Source: Actinomadura meyerae
Lineage (GTDB): Bacteria > Actinomycetota > Actinomycetes > Streptosporangiales > Streptosporangiaceae
Assembly (NCBI RefSeq): GCF_900188445.1
Contig: NZ_FZOR01000007.1
Coordinates: 62,001 to 126,000, forward strand
Direction: 5' to 3'
DNA: 64,000 nucleotides
Shown: positions 57,538-64,000 of the stretch, piece after piece
Layout of the letters: every line of letters begins with the position of its first letter
Numbering within the stretch: position 1 is the stretch's first letter
The notes under the pieces: model-generated
Seen by the model: only the letters and a program-made list of their open reading frames with translations
Databases searched by the model: none
Told to the model about the DNA's origin: nothing
Program-made: the position numbers and the translations under genes

Positions 57538-57939
57538 ATGCACATGTCGCATGCCCGGAACCGGTGGGCGGCCGTGCTCGCGGGAATGGCGGTCGCCATG
57601 ACGGCCGCACCCGCGCAGGCGGCCGGGCCCGCCGGACCGCTCGGCTCCTACGTGCTCGCGCTGCGGCACGACGCGGGCCCCGGAATCGAGCGGTACCTGT
57701 ACTGCGACCCCGACGGCGGGACGCTCATCGACGCGTCCCGGGCCTGTGACCAGCTCAGATCCGCCCACGGCAGGATCGAGCGCATCCCCGCGCGGCCCGG
57801 GGCCTGCACGTTCCAGTACGCGCCGGTGCGCGTGACCGCCCACGGCACCTGGAACGGCCGCCCCCGGTACTTCGAGCGGACGTACCCGAACCGCTGCGTC
57901 GCCGTGCGCGACACCGGCGGGATCCTTTTCGCCGGATAA
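57538..57939 (+). CDS. SSI-type secreted subtilisin inhibitor
   Basis: 133 residues from ATG 57538 (AGGGAGGAAG upstream). Signal peptide ends at AQA. The mature part keeps the SSI pattern: YCDPDGG, ACDQLRSAHGRIERI, PGACTFQYAPVRVTAHGTW, FERTYPNRC. Aligned with SSI, the reactive bond follows Phe in CTFQYAPV, so P1 is Phe (Met in SSI), which favours chymotrypsin- or subtilisin-like targets. Cysteines for two disulfides are present. Confidence 0.9.
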   Translation: MHMSHARNRWAAVLAGMAVAMTAAPAQAAGPAGPLGSYVLALRHDAGPGIERYLYCDPDGGTLIDASRACDQLRSAHGRIERIPARPGACTFQYAPVRVTAHGTWNGRPRYFERTYPNRCVAVRDTGGILFAG

Positions 57940-58013
57940 CCCCACGGACCGCGGGCCGCCGGAATGGGGAAGCGGGGTGCTGTCCGGCGGCCCGCATGAC
58001 AACGGAGACGCGG

Positions 58014-58337
58014 ATGCTCGCATTCACTGGGCCGGATGTACTGGTCACCTACCAGCGGACCGGCGGATTCGCCGGAATCCAGGAAAAGGTGACCGTGAAC
58101 AATTCGGGTACGGCCCTCGTCAATGGCAGGAATCTCGCACTGGACGACGGGGAGATGAGCGGCCTGCGGGACGCGCTGCGGCGGATCGTCACCACCGATT
58201 CCTCCGCGGCGGGCTGCCAGGTGGCCGACCACTTCACCTACACCCTCACCTACAAGGGCCACCGGGCGACGCGGTGCTGGCTGCCGTCCGACTGGCGCGA
58301 AGCCGTCGAACGGCTGGACGCACTGGCCCGGCGCTGA
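58014..58337 (+). CDS. Emfourin-like protease-inhibitor-family small protein
   Basis: 107 residues from ATG 58014, with GGAG 6 bases upstream (ATG 57996 is weaker). Sequence pattern VTYQRTGGFAGIQEKVTV, HFTYTLTYKGH and a C-terminal helix resembles emfourin (protealysin inhibitor, M4 peptidase family). No signal peptide is seen, consistent with intracellular emfourins. It lies 74 bp after the SSI gene on the same strand, so the two could form one unit against serine and metallo-proteases. Confidence 0.65.
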   Translation: MLAFTGPDVLVTYQRTGGFAGIQEKVTVNNSGTALVNGRNLALDDGEMSGLRDALRRIVTTDSSAAGCQVADHFTYTLTYKGHRATRCWLPSDWREAVERLDALARR

Positions 58338-58383
58338 CCGGACACGCAAGGCGACCGGAAGCGAGAGTGACCGGACGCCGCCC

Positions 58384-58866
58384 TCAGCCGGCGGCGCGGG
58401 TGTGCAGCTCGCGCATGACCGCCTCGAGGGCGGCGACCGGGCCGTCCACCGGCAGGCCCGGCACGACCTCCCGGACCGGGATCGCCGCGACCGGCGAGGG
58501 AGGCACGCCCAGCTCGGCGCGCAGCGCGCCGAGCTGGGCGGACGACATCGCGTACACGATCCGGCCGAGGCCCACCCAGCCGTGCGCGGCCGAGCACATC
58601 GGGCAGTGCTCCCCGGAGGTGTAGACGGTGGCCGCCGCGCGGTCCTCCGGCGCCATGTTCGCCGCCGCCCAGCGGGCGATCTCGAACTCGGGGTGCCGGG
58701 TGTGGTCGCCGCCCGCGACCCGGTTGCGGTCCTCGAACAGGACCTCCCCGGAGGCGGACACCAGCACCGACCCGAACGGCTCGTCGCCGTCGTCCAGCGC
58801 CTCGGCGGCCAGTTCCACGCAGCGGTTCAGATGGCGCATCTCCTCGGCGCCCGGTTCGTAGCCCAT
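58384..58866 (-). CDS. Nucleoside/guanine deaminase-type zinc enzyme
   Basis: 160 residues of the cytidine-deaminase-like fold. The expected (H/C)xE motif appears as TRHPEFEI (His-Pro-Glu) and the zinc-binding PCxxC as EHCPMCSAA, with His replacing the Pro before the first Cys. It would hydrolyse an amino group from a base or nucleoside. A 14-bp gap separates it from the LacI gene upstream, but the substrate is not indicated. Confidence 0.85.
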   Translation of the reverse strand: MGYEPGAEEMRHLNRCVELAAEALDDGDEPFGSVLVSASGEVLFEDRNRVAGGDHTRHPEFEIARWAAANMAPEDRAAATVYTSGEHCPMCSAAHGWVGLGRIVYAMSSAQLGALRAELGVPPSPVAAIPVREVVPGLPVDGPVAALEAVMRELHTRAAG

Positions 58867-58880
58867 CGGCCGATCCTAGA

Positions 58881-59891
58881 TCATGCCGATTCGCGAAGGA
58901 CCAGGTGAGGCTGCAGGATGACCACCGGCTCGTCGACGGCCTCGCCGCGGATCCGCGACACCAGCAGCCGCGCCATCTCCACGCCCATCTCCTCCAGCGA
59001 CTGGTGGACGGTGCTGAGCGGCGGGTCGGCGATCGCCGCGGCGGAGGAGTCGTCGAACCCGATCACCGCGACGTCGTCGGGGATGCGCCGCCCGCGCCGG
59101 TGCAGGATGCGCAGCGCGCCGAACGCCATCGGGTCGCTCGCCGCGAACACCGCGTCCAGCTCCGGCTCGCGGGCCAGCAGCCGCTCGGCGGCGGCGATGG
59201 CGCTGGCCTCCCCGAAGTCGCCGTACTCGACGTACTCGGGCAGGCCCGCGTCGCCGAGGGCCTCCCGGTAGCCGGCCAGCCGGTCGATGCCCACCCCCAT
59301 GTCCTGCGGGCCGGCGATCGTCGCGATGCGCCGCCGGCCGCCCGCGATCAGGTGGCCGACGGCCTCGCGGGCGCCGCTGCGGTTGTCGACGTCGACGTAG
59401 CTGACCGGCGACAGGCCGGGCGGGCAGCCGCCGAGGACGGTCGGCACGCCGTTGGCCTCCAGCTTGGCGGGCAGCGGGTCCTCGGCGTGCAGGGAGGTGA
59501 GGAGCACCCCGTCCACGTGCTGGGTGGTGAGGTACTCCTCCAGCCGGCCGTACTCGGCGGGGGAGCGGGCGAGGGCGAGCAGCAGCTGCAGCCCGGTGTC
59601 GCCGAGCCCGTTGCTGATCCCGCGGATGATCCCGGCGAAGTACGGCTCGCCGAACAGCCGCTGGTCCGACTCGGCGACGACGAGCGCCACCGTGTCGGTG
59701 CGGCGGGTGACGAGCGTGCGGGCCGCGCGGTTCGGCACGTAGCCGAGCTCGTCGATCGCCCGCAGCACCGCCTCGCGGGCCTGCGGGCTCACCCGCGGCG
59801 ACCCGTTGACCACGCGGGACACCGTGCCGCGGCCCACCCCGGCGCGCGCCGCCACCTCTTCCAATGTCGGACGCGTGCTCCTGCCCGCCAT
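58881..59891 (-). CDS. cebR: CebR-like LacI-family repressor
   Basis: 336 residues. HTH: PTLEEVAARAGVGRGTVSRVVNGSPRVS; hinge NRAARTLVTRRTDTVALVV; effector domain with VIGFDDSSAAAIADPPLSTV. It is the last gene of a cebE-F-G-bglC-like series, the position and family of CebR, which is released by cellobiose in Streptomyces. The exact CebR box at 44370, 14 kb away, is a potential target. Confidence 0.85.
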   Translation of the reverse strand: MAGRSTRPTLEEVAARAGVGRGTVSRVVNGSPRVSPQAREAVLRAIDELGYVPNRAARTLVTRRTDTVALVVAESDQRLFGEPYFAGIIRGISNGLGDTGLQLLLALARSPAEYGRLEEYLTTQHVDGVLLTSLHAEDPLPAKLEANGVPTVLGGCPPGLSPVSYVDVDNRSGAREAVGHLIAGGRRRIATIAGPQDMGVGIDRLAGYREALGDAGLPEYVEYGDFGEASAIAAAERLLAREPELDAVFAASDPMAFGALRILHRRGRRIPDDVAVIGFDDSSAAAIADPPLSTVHQSLEEMGVEMARLLVSRIRGEAVDEPVVILQPHLVLRESA

Positions 59892-59928
59892 CCCGCCCCC
59901 TTCGTTCCTTACCGTCCGCCGGCCCCGG

Positions 59929-61353
59929 TCAGGCCCGTCCGGGCAGCCCGCCCCGCCGGATCACGTCGGCGTACCAGCGCGCGCTGTCCTTGGGCACGCG
60001 GCGCTGCGTGGCGTAGTCGACGTGCACCAGCCCGAAACGCTTCGAATAGCCCCAAGCCCATTCGAAATTATCCAGCAACGACCAGGTGAAGTAGCCGTGC
60101 AGCGGCACGCCCTCGGAGATCGCGTCGTGGCAGGCGCGCAGGTGCGCGTCGATGTAGGCGATGCGGCCCGCGTCCTGGACCGTGCCATCGCCGTCGGGGG
60201 TCTCGTCGTAGCCCGCGCCGTTCTCGGTGATGTAGAGCGGGAGGGACGGGTACTCGCGGTACAGCCGGGTCAGCACCTCGTACAGGCCGCGCTCGTCGAT
60301 CTCCCAGCCCATCCCGGTGACGGGGCGCCCCGCCGGGACGAACCGGACGTGGTCGCTGCCCACCCAGGGGGAGTACGTCGAGAACGGCGACGACGCGGTC
60401 TGCGTCGCCTCGCCGGGCGTGCCGGCGACGGTGTGCCGCGAGTAGTAGTTGATGCCGAGCTGGTCGATCGGCCGGCTGATGACGGCGAGGTCGGCGTCCG
60501 GCGGCGCGAACCCGTACCGCTCGGTGTCGGCGAGGACGTCCTCGGGGTAGCGGCCGAGCAGCAGCGGGTCGAGGAACAGCCGGTTCTGCAGGCCGTCGAT
60601 GCGGCGCGCCGCGTCCACGTCCTCGGGGGCGTCCGTCGCCGGGGACACCGCGTACAGGTTGACGGCGGCGCCGAACCTGTTGCCGGGGGTCTCCGCGCGC
60701 ATCGCGTCCACCGCGAGGCCGTGGCCGAGCAGCAGGTGGTGGGCCGCCAGCAGCGACGCGGAGGGGTCGCGCCGGCCGGGCGCGTGCTCCCCGGAGGCGT
60801 AGCCGAGGAACGCCGCGCACCACGGCTCGTTCACCGTCGTCCAGTGGTGGACGCGGTCGCCGAGCGCGGCGTGCACGTGCGCGGCGTACTCGGCGAACCG
60901 GTGCGCGGTCTCCCGCTCGGGCCAGCCGCCCTTGTCCTCCAGCGGCTGCGGGAGGTCCCAGTGGTAGAGCGTCGGCCACGGCTCGATGCCGGCCTCCAGC
61001 AGCGCGTCGACGAGCCGCCGGTAGAAGTCGAGCCCCTCGGAGTTGAAGCTCCCGGCCCCGGTCGGCTGCACCCGGGGCCAGGAGATCGAGAACCGGTACG
61101 CGGTGAGGCCGAGGCTCGACATGAGCGCGACGTCCTCGCGGAACCGGTGGTAGTGGTCGACGGCGACGTCGCCGTTCTCGCCGTTGAGCACCTTGCCCGG
61201 AGTGCGGCAGAAGGTGTCCCAGATGGACGGCCCGCGCCCGCCCTCCCCGGCGGCCCCCTCGATCTGGTAGGCGGCGGTGGCGGCCCCCCAGCGGAACCCG
61301 GTAGGGAACGGAGCGGCGGGAGCCGCGCTGGTGTCGTCCTGTAGGGAGGTCAC
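59929..61353 (-). CDS. bglC: GH1 beta-glucosidase, BglC-like
   Basis: 474 residues from GTG 61353. Acid/base Glu176 in TVNEPWC, nucleophile Glu377 in YITENGAG. N-terminal [18 protein letters not shown] and C-terminal [18 protein letters not shown]. Cytoplasmic hydrolysis of cellobiose and cello-oligosaccharides imported by CebEFG; this lowers the inducer and restores repression by CebR. Coupled to the preceding permease (GTGA). Confidence 0.93.
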   Translation of the reverse strand: MTSLQDDTSAAPAAPFPTGFRWGAATAAYQIEGAAGEGGRGPSIWDTFCRTPGKVLNGENGDVAVDHYHRFREDVALMSSLGLTAYRFSISWPRVQPTGAGSFNSEGLDFYRRLVDALLEAGIEPWPTLYHWDLPQPLEDKGGWPERETAHRFAEYAAHVHAALGDRVHHWTTVNEPWCAAFLGYASGEHAPGRRDPSASLLAAHHLLLGHGLAVDAMRAETPGNRFGAAVNLYAVSPATDAPEDVDAARRIDGLQNRLFLDPLLLGRYPEDVLADTERYGFAPPDADLAVISRPIDQLGINYYSRHTVAGTPGEATQTASSPFSTYSPWVGSDHVRFVPAGRPVTGMGWEIDERGLYEVLTRLYREYPSLPLYITENGAGYDETPDGDGTVQDAGRIAYIDAHLRACHDAISEGVPLHGYFTWSLLDNFEWAWGYSKRFGLVHVDYATQRRVPKDSARWYADVIRRGGLPGRA

Positions 61354-62246
61354 GCCTTCACAGCACCTTCCATGATTCCGCCGATGATCTGGCGGCCGAA
61401 AATGATGAACACGATGAGGAGCGGCAGGATGGCCACGCTGGTCCCGGCGAACATGAGCGTGTAGTCCTTGAAGTACGCGTTCGCGAGGTTGTTGATGGAC
61501 AGCTGCACGGTCGGGTTGTCGGGCTGCAGCACCGCGAGGGGCCACATGAACTCGTTCCAGGTCTGCATGAACGTGAACAGGCCGAGGACGCCCGCGGCGG
61601 GGCGCAGCGCGGGCAGCACGACGCGCCAGTAGATGCCGAACGTGGTGCACCCGTCGACGCGGGCCGCCTCGATCAGCTCGTCCGGGACGGCCTGGTCGGC
61701 GTACTGCCGCATCATGAACACGCCGAACCCGGTGACCAGGAACGGGACGATGACCGCCTGGAGGTGGCCCTGCCAGCCCAGCTTCACCATGATCATGTAG
61801 AGCGGGATGATGCCCATCTGGACCGGGATCATCATGGTCGCGATGATCGTCAGCAGCAGCGCGTTCTTGCCGCGGAAGCGCAGCTTGGCGAAGGCGAACC
61901 CGGCCAGCGAGGCGAAGAACACCGTGGAGACCGTCACCGCGGCGGAGGCGATGGCGGAGTTCAGCAGGCCCTTGGCGAAGTACGCCTCCGGGTTGTCGAA
62001 CAGCCGGCCGACGTTGTCGCCGCCGTGCGCGCCCGGCAGCAGCGGGGGCGGGACGTCGGCGACCACGCTGTTGGTGCGGGTCGCGACGATGATCATCCAG
62101 TAGATCGGGAAGATCGACAGCGCCAGCGCGACGATCAGCGTGAGGTAGGTCAGCGGGCTGGCGTTCCACAGGCCGCGGAAGCGTCCGCCGCGGGCGGCGG
62201 CGTGCCGGCCGCTCGGCCGGCCGGGCCCTGCGAGGAGCGTGGTCAC
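61350..62246 (-). CDS. cebG: ABC sugar permease, CebG-like
   Basis: 298 residues from GTG 62246. Six helices, EAA loop EAARVDGCTTFGIYWRVVLPALRP, C-terminal FGRQIIGGIMEGAVKA. Inner subunit of the cellobiose importer. Overlaps both neighbours. Confidence 0.9.
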   Translation of the reverse strand: MTTLLAGPGRPSGRHAAARGGRFRGLWNASPLTYLTLIVALALSIFPIYWMIIVATRTNSVVADVPPPLLPGAHGGDNVGRLFDNPEAYFAKGLLNSAIASAAVTVSTVFFASLAGFAFAKLRFRGKNALLLTIIATMMIPVQMGIIPLYMIMVKLGWQGHLQAVIVPFLVTGFGVFMMRQYADQAVPDELIEAARVDGCTTFGIYWRVVLPALRPAAGVLGLFTFMQTWNEFMWPLAVLQPDNPTVQLSINNLANAYFKDYTLMFAGTSVAILPLLIVFIIFGRQIIGGIMEGAVKA

Positions 62247-63235
62247 TTGCCTCCCCCTCCCGTGCGCCGCACGGCCAGGAAGTTGATCAGGGAGAACACG
62301 ATGATCATCACGAACAGCGCCCAGGCGACGGTCGCGCCGTAGCCGTACCGGTCATGGCCGAACGCGTTGTCGTACATGTACATCGTGATCGTCTGGAACT
62401 GGTGCATCGCCCCGCCGTCCATCTTGTTCGGGGTGCCGACGCTGAACAGCACGGGCTCGGTGAACAGCTGGAGCCCGCCGATGGTCGAGATGATCACTGT
62501 GAAGATGATCGTGGGCCGCAGCATCGGGACGGTGATCTGCCAGAACTGCCGGATCCGGGAGGCGCCGTCGATGGCGGCGGCCTCGTACAGGTCCTTCGGG
62601 ATCGCCTGCATGGCGGCGAGGTAGATCAGCGCGTTGTAGCCGGTCCAGCGCCAGTCGACCATCATCGCGATGGCGATCCAGGACCAGCCGCGGCTGCTCG
62701 ACCAGTGGATCGGGTCGACGCCGAACAGCCCGATCACCCAGTTGACCATGCCCCAGTCGGTGTCGAACATCTGGGTGAACACGATCGCCACGGCCGCGGT
62801 CGAGGTGACCAGCGGCGCGACCATGCCGATCCGGAACAGGGTCGGCAGCCGCATCCGCCGGTTCAGCGCGTTGGCGACCAGCAGCGCGAGCAGCAGCTGC
62901 GGCACGGTGGAGACGACGAAGATGCCGAGGGTGTTGACCGTCGCGTGCCAGAAGTCGGCGTCGGTCAGCAGGTAGTCGTAGTTGTCGAGTCCGACGAACT
63001 CGCGGGTGCCCGACGCCAGCTCCCAGTCGTGCAGGGAGACCCACAGGGTGTAGACGAGCGGGAACGCGCCGAAGATCAGGAAGACGATGTAGAACGGCGA
63101 GATGAAGGCATAGGGCGCGCCCTTCACATCGAGCCGGGCCAGGCGGGACCGCCAGGTGCGGGCGGGCCGCGGGCGGGCCTTCGCCTGCGGGGGCGGCGGG
63201 GGGCCGTTCCGGCTGGGGCGCAGATCGGTGGTCAT
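62243..63235 (-). CDS. cebF: ABC sugar permease, CebF-like
   Basis: 330 residues from ATG 63235. A Pro/Arg-rich tail, then six helices with YEAAAIDGASRIRQFWQITVP as the EAA loop. Pairs with CebG; the ATPase is expected to be a shared MsiK elsewhere. The 120-bp gap before it (63236-63355) contains no gene, and only a GC-rich spacer is seen. Confidence 0.9.
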   Translation of the reverse strand: MTTDLRPSRNGPPPPPQAKARPRPARTWRSRLARLDVKGAPYAFISPFYIVFLIFGAFPLVYTLWVSLHDWELASGTREFVGLDNYDYLLTDADFWHATVNTLGIFVVSTVPQLLLALLVANALNRRMRLPTLFRIGMVAPLVTSTAAVAIVFTQMFDTDWGMVNWVIGLFGVDPIHWSSSRGWSWIAIAMMVDWRWTGYNALIYLAAMQAIPKDLYEAAAIDGASRIRQFWQITVPMLRPTIIFTVIISTIGGLQLFTEPVLFSVGTPNKMDGGAMHQFQTITMYMYDNAFGHDRYGYGATVAWALFVMIIVFSLINFLAVRRTGGGGK

Positions 63236-63355
63236 CGTCGTGCGCCTCCTTTCCGAGGACGGGACGGTGCGGGGAGAGCGGAGATGGGAACGGCGGCGGC
63301 GCCGGCGGGGAGGTATCGGCGCGGCGCCGCCGCCGTGGTCACGGGTCGCCGGGGG

Positions 63356-64000
63356 TTACCGGGCGGCCTTCTTGGCCTCCTCCACCGACTTCGTCCACGC
63401 GTCGGCCGGCTTCTGCCTGCCCTGGCCCACGGAGATCAGCACGTTCTCGACCGCGGCCCGCACGTCCTCGTTCTTCGGCCCGAGGTGGACCGGCTTCACG
63501 GCCGCCGCCAGCTCACCGAAGATCTGGCCGACCGGGGCGTCGCCGAAGTAGGCGCTCTTCGCGCCCGCGACCGCCGGGTCCTGCGCGGCCTGCGGCGAGG
63601 ACGGGAAGACGTTCGCGGCCTTGTAGGCGGCCACCTGGCCCTCGGGGGAGGTCAGGAACTTGGCCAGCTCGGCGGCGGCCTTCGCGTGCTTGCTCTGCTT
63701 GGGCACGGCGAGCCACGAGCCGCCCCAGTAGCCGGCGCCGCCCGGGGTCTTGGCGACGTCCCACTTGCCCTTGCCGAAGTCGCCGGAGAACTCCTCGATG
63801 CCGCCGAGCATCCAGGACGGGCACGGCAGCGCGGCGAAGGTGTCCCGCTTGAGGGCGGTCTGCCACGGCGGGGTGAAGATCGACATGTCCGCGGTGAGCT
63901 TGGCCTCCGCGAACTTCAGCGAGGTGTCGAACGCCTGCTTGACGGCCGGGTTGCTGTCGTAGACGAGGTTGTCGCTCTTGTCGAAGAAGCTGTAGCCGGG
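63356..64000 (-). CDS. cebE: ABC solute-binding protein, CebE-like, N-terminal part missing
   Basis: The frame is open to base 64000, so the start lies beyond the window; 214 residues are seen. Extracellular SBP family 1 C-terminal half: FAALPCPSWMLGGIEEF, GYWGGSWLAVPKQSKHAKAAAELAKFLTS and a terminal WTKSVEEAKKAAR. The stop is TAA at 63356-63358. It should bind cellobiose/cellotriose given the locus; its promoter, and any CebR box of the ceb operon, lie off the right edge. Confidence 0.88.
   Translation of the reverse strand, partial: PGYSFFDKSDNLVYDSNPAVKQAFDTSLKFAEAKLTADMSIFTPPWQTALKRDTFAALPCPSWMLGGIEEFSGDFGKGKWDVAKTPGGAGYWGGSWLAVPKQSKHAKAAAELAKFLTSPEGQVAAYKAANVFPSSPQAAQDPAVAGAKSAYFGDAPVGQIFGELAAAVKPVHLGPKNEDVRAAVENVLISVGQGRQKPADAWTKSVEEAKKAAR

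Noticed and set aside
60025-60075. TTCGAA-containing palindromic stretches inside bglC considered as operators
   Set aside because: They encode the conserved GH1 C-terminal motif [10 protein letters not shown], so codon constraint explains them.

Overview
The window is about 70% G+C or higher, with overlapping ATGA/GTGA operons, frequent GTG and TTG starts, and regulator and protein families typical of filamentous actinomycetes (F420-dependent oxidoreductase, DUF1906, SSI-type inhibitor, SigK/RskA, CebR-like cellobiose locus). The gene content suggests a chromosomal segment of a Thermomonosporaceae or Streptosporangiales-type organism such as Actinomadura. This is inferred from style only; no search was run.

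Layout. 1-9.8 kb holds housekeeping and accessory genes: a truncated APC/KimA-type permease, a TRAM-domain RNA methyltransferase, an Eis-like acetyltransferase, a DUF1906 protein, a secreted Lys/His-repeat protein, an F420-type oxidoreductase, and a divergent DHA2 exporter/TetR pair with several palindromes between them. 9.8-14.7 kb is a nucleic-acid repair island: a bacterial-type PARG (TIGR02452) divergent from the Hen1-Pnkp RNA repair operon, with a perfect inverted repeat in the shared 65-bp gap. 14.8-22.3 kb holds a TFIIB-type zinc protein, a phosphotransferase, an acyl-CoA ligase, an Lrp regulator with a divergent MFS transporter, manA with a ROK sugar kinase, and a sigma region-4-only protein. 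22.4-22.8 kb holds a 20-codon ORF with its own terminator, then four tRNA genes separated by single nucleotides (Ser-GCT, CAT, Arg-GCG, His-GTG). 22.9-34.1 kb holds a secreted GH3 enzyme, a ROK repressor, a possible toxin-antitoxin pair, NadR/PnuC for NAD salvage, and a SigK-RskA-NicO-TPR-DUF4331 operon. 34.3-38.6 kb is a 2-oxoacid dehydrogenase operon (E1alpha, E1beta, E2) with a divergent GntR regulator. 38.7-43.0 kb is a 5-oxoprolinase-type operon (NRAMP-like, PxpB, PxpC, DUF1445) with a divergent GntR regulator, but no PxpA.

43.0-64.0 kb is mostly a plant-cell-wall sugar region. It begins with a membrane Ser/Thr kinase carrying an extracellular CBM2 cellulose-binding domain. Next is an operon for an ABC importer, a GH31 alpha-xylosidase, a GH1 beta-glucosidase, an MFS transporter and a LacI repressor, followed by a large secreted GH3. 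Two perfect LacI-type operators of the same core mark the importer operon and the GH3. The importer promoter also carries an exact CebR box. At the right edge lies a reverse-strand ceb-like locus (partial cebE, cebF, cebG, bglC, cebR). Together these would import and hydrolyse cello-oligosaccharides and xyloglucan-type oligosaccharides. Between the two sugar loci are an NTF2-like protein, two small protease-inhibitor-like genes (SSI and emfourin-like) and a deaminase.

The most interesting signals are the compact atypical tRNA array, the kinase-CBM2 fusion at a polysaccharide locus, the PARG/Hen1-Pnkp divergent unit, the dual-operator xyloside promoter, and the tandem protease inhibitors.
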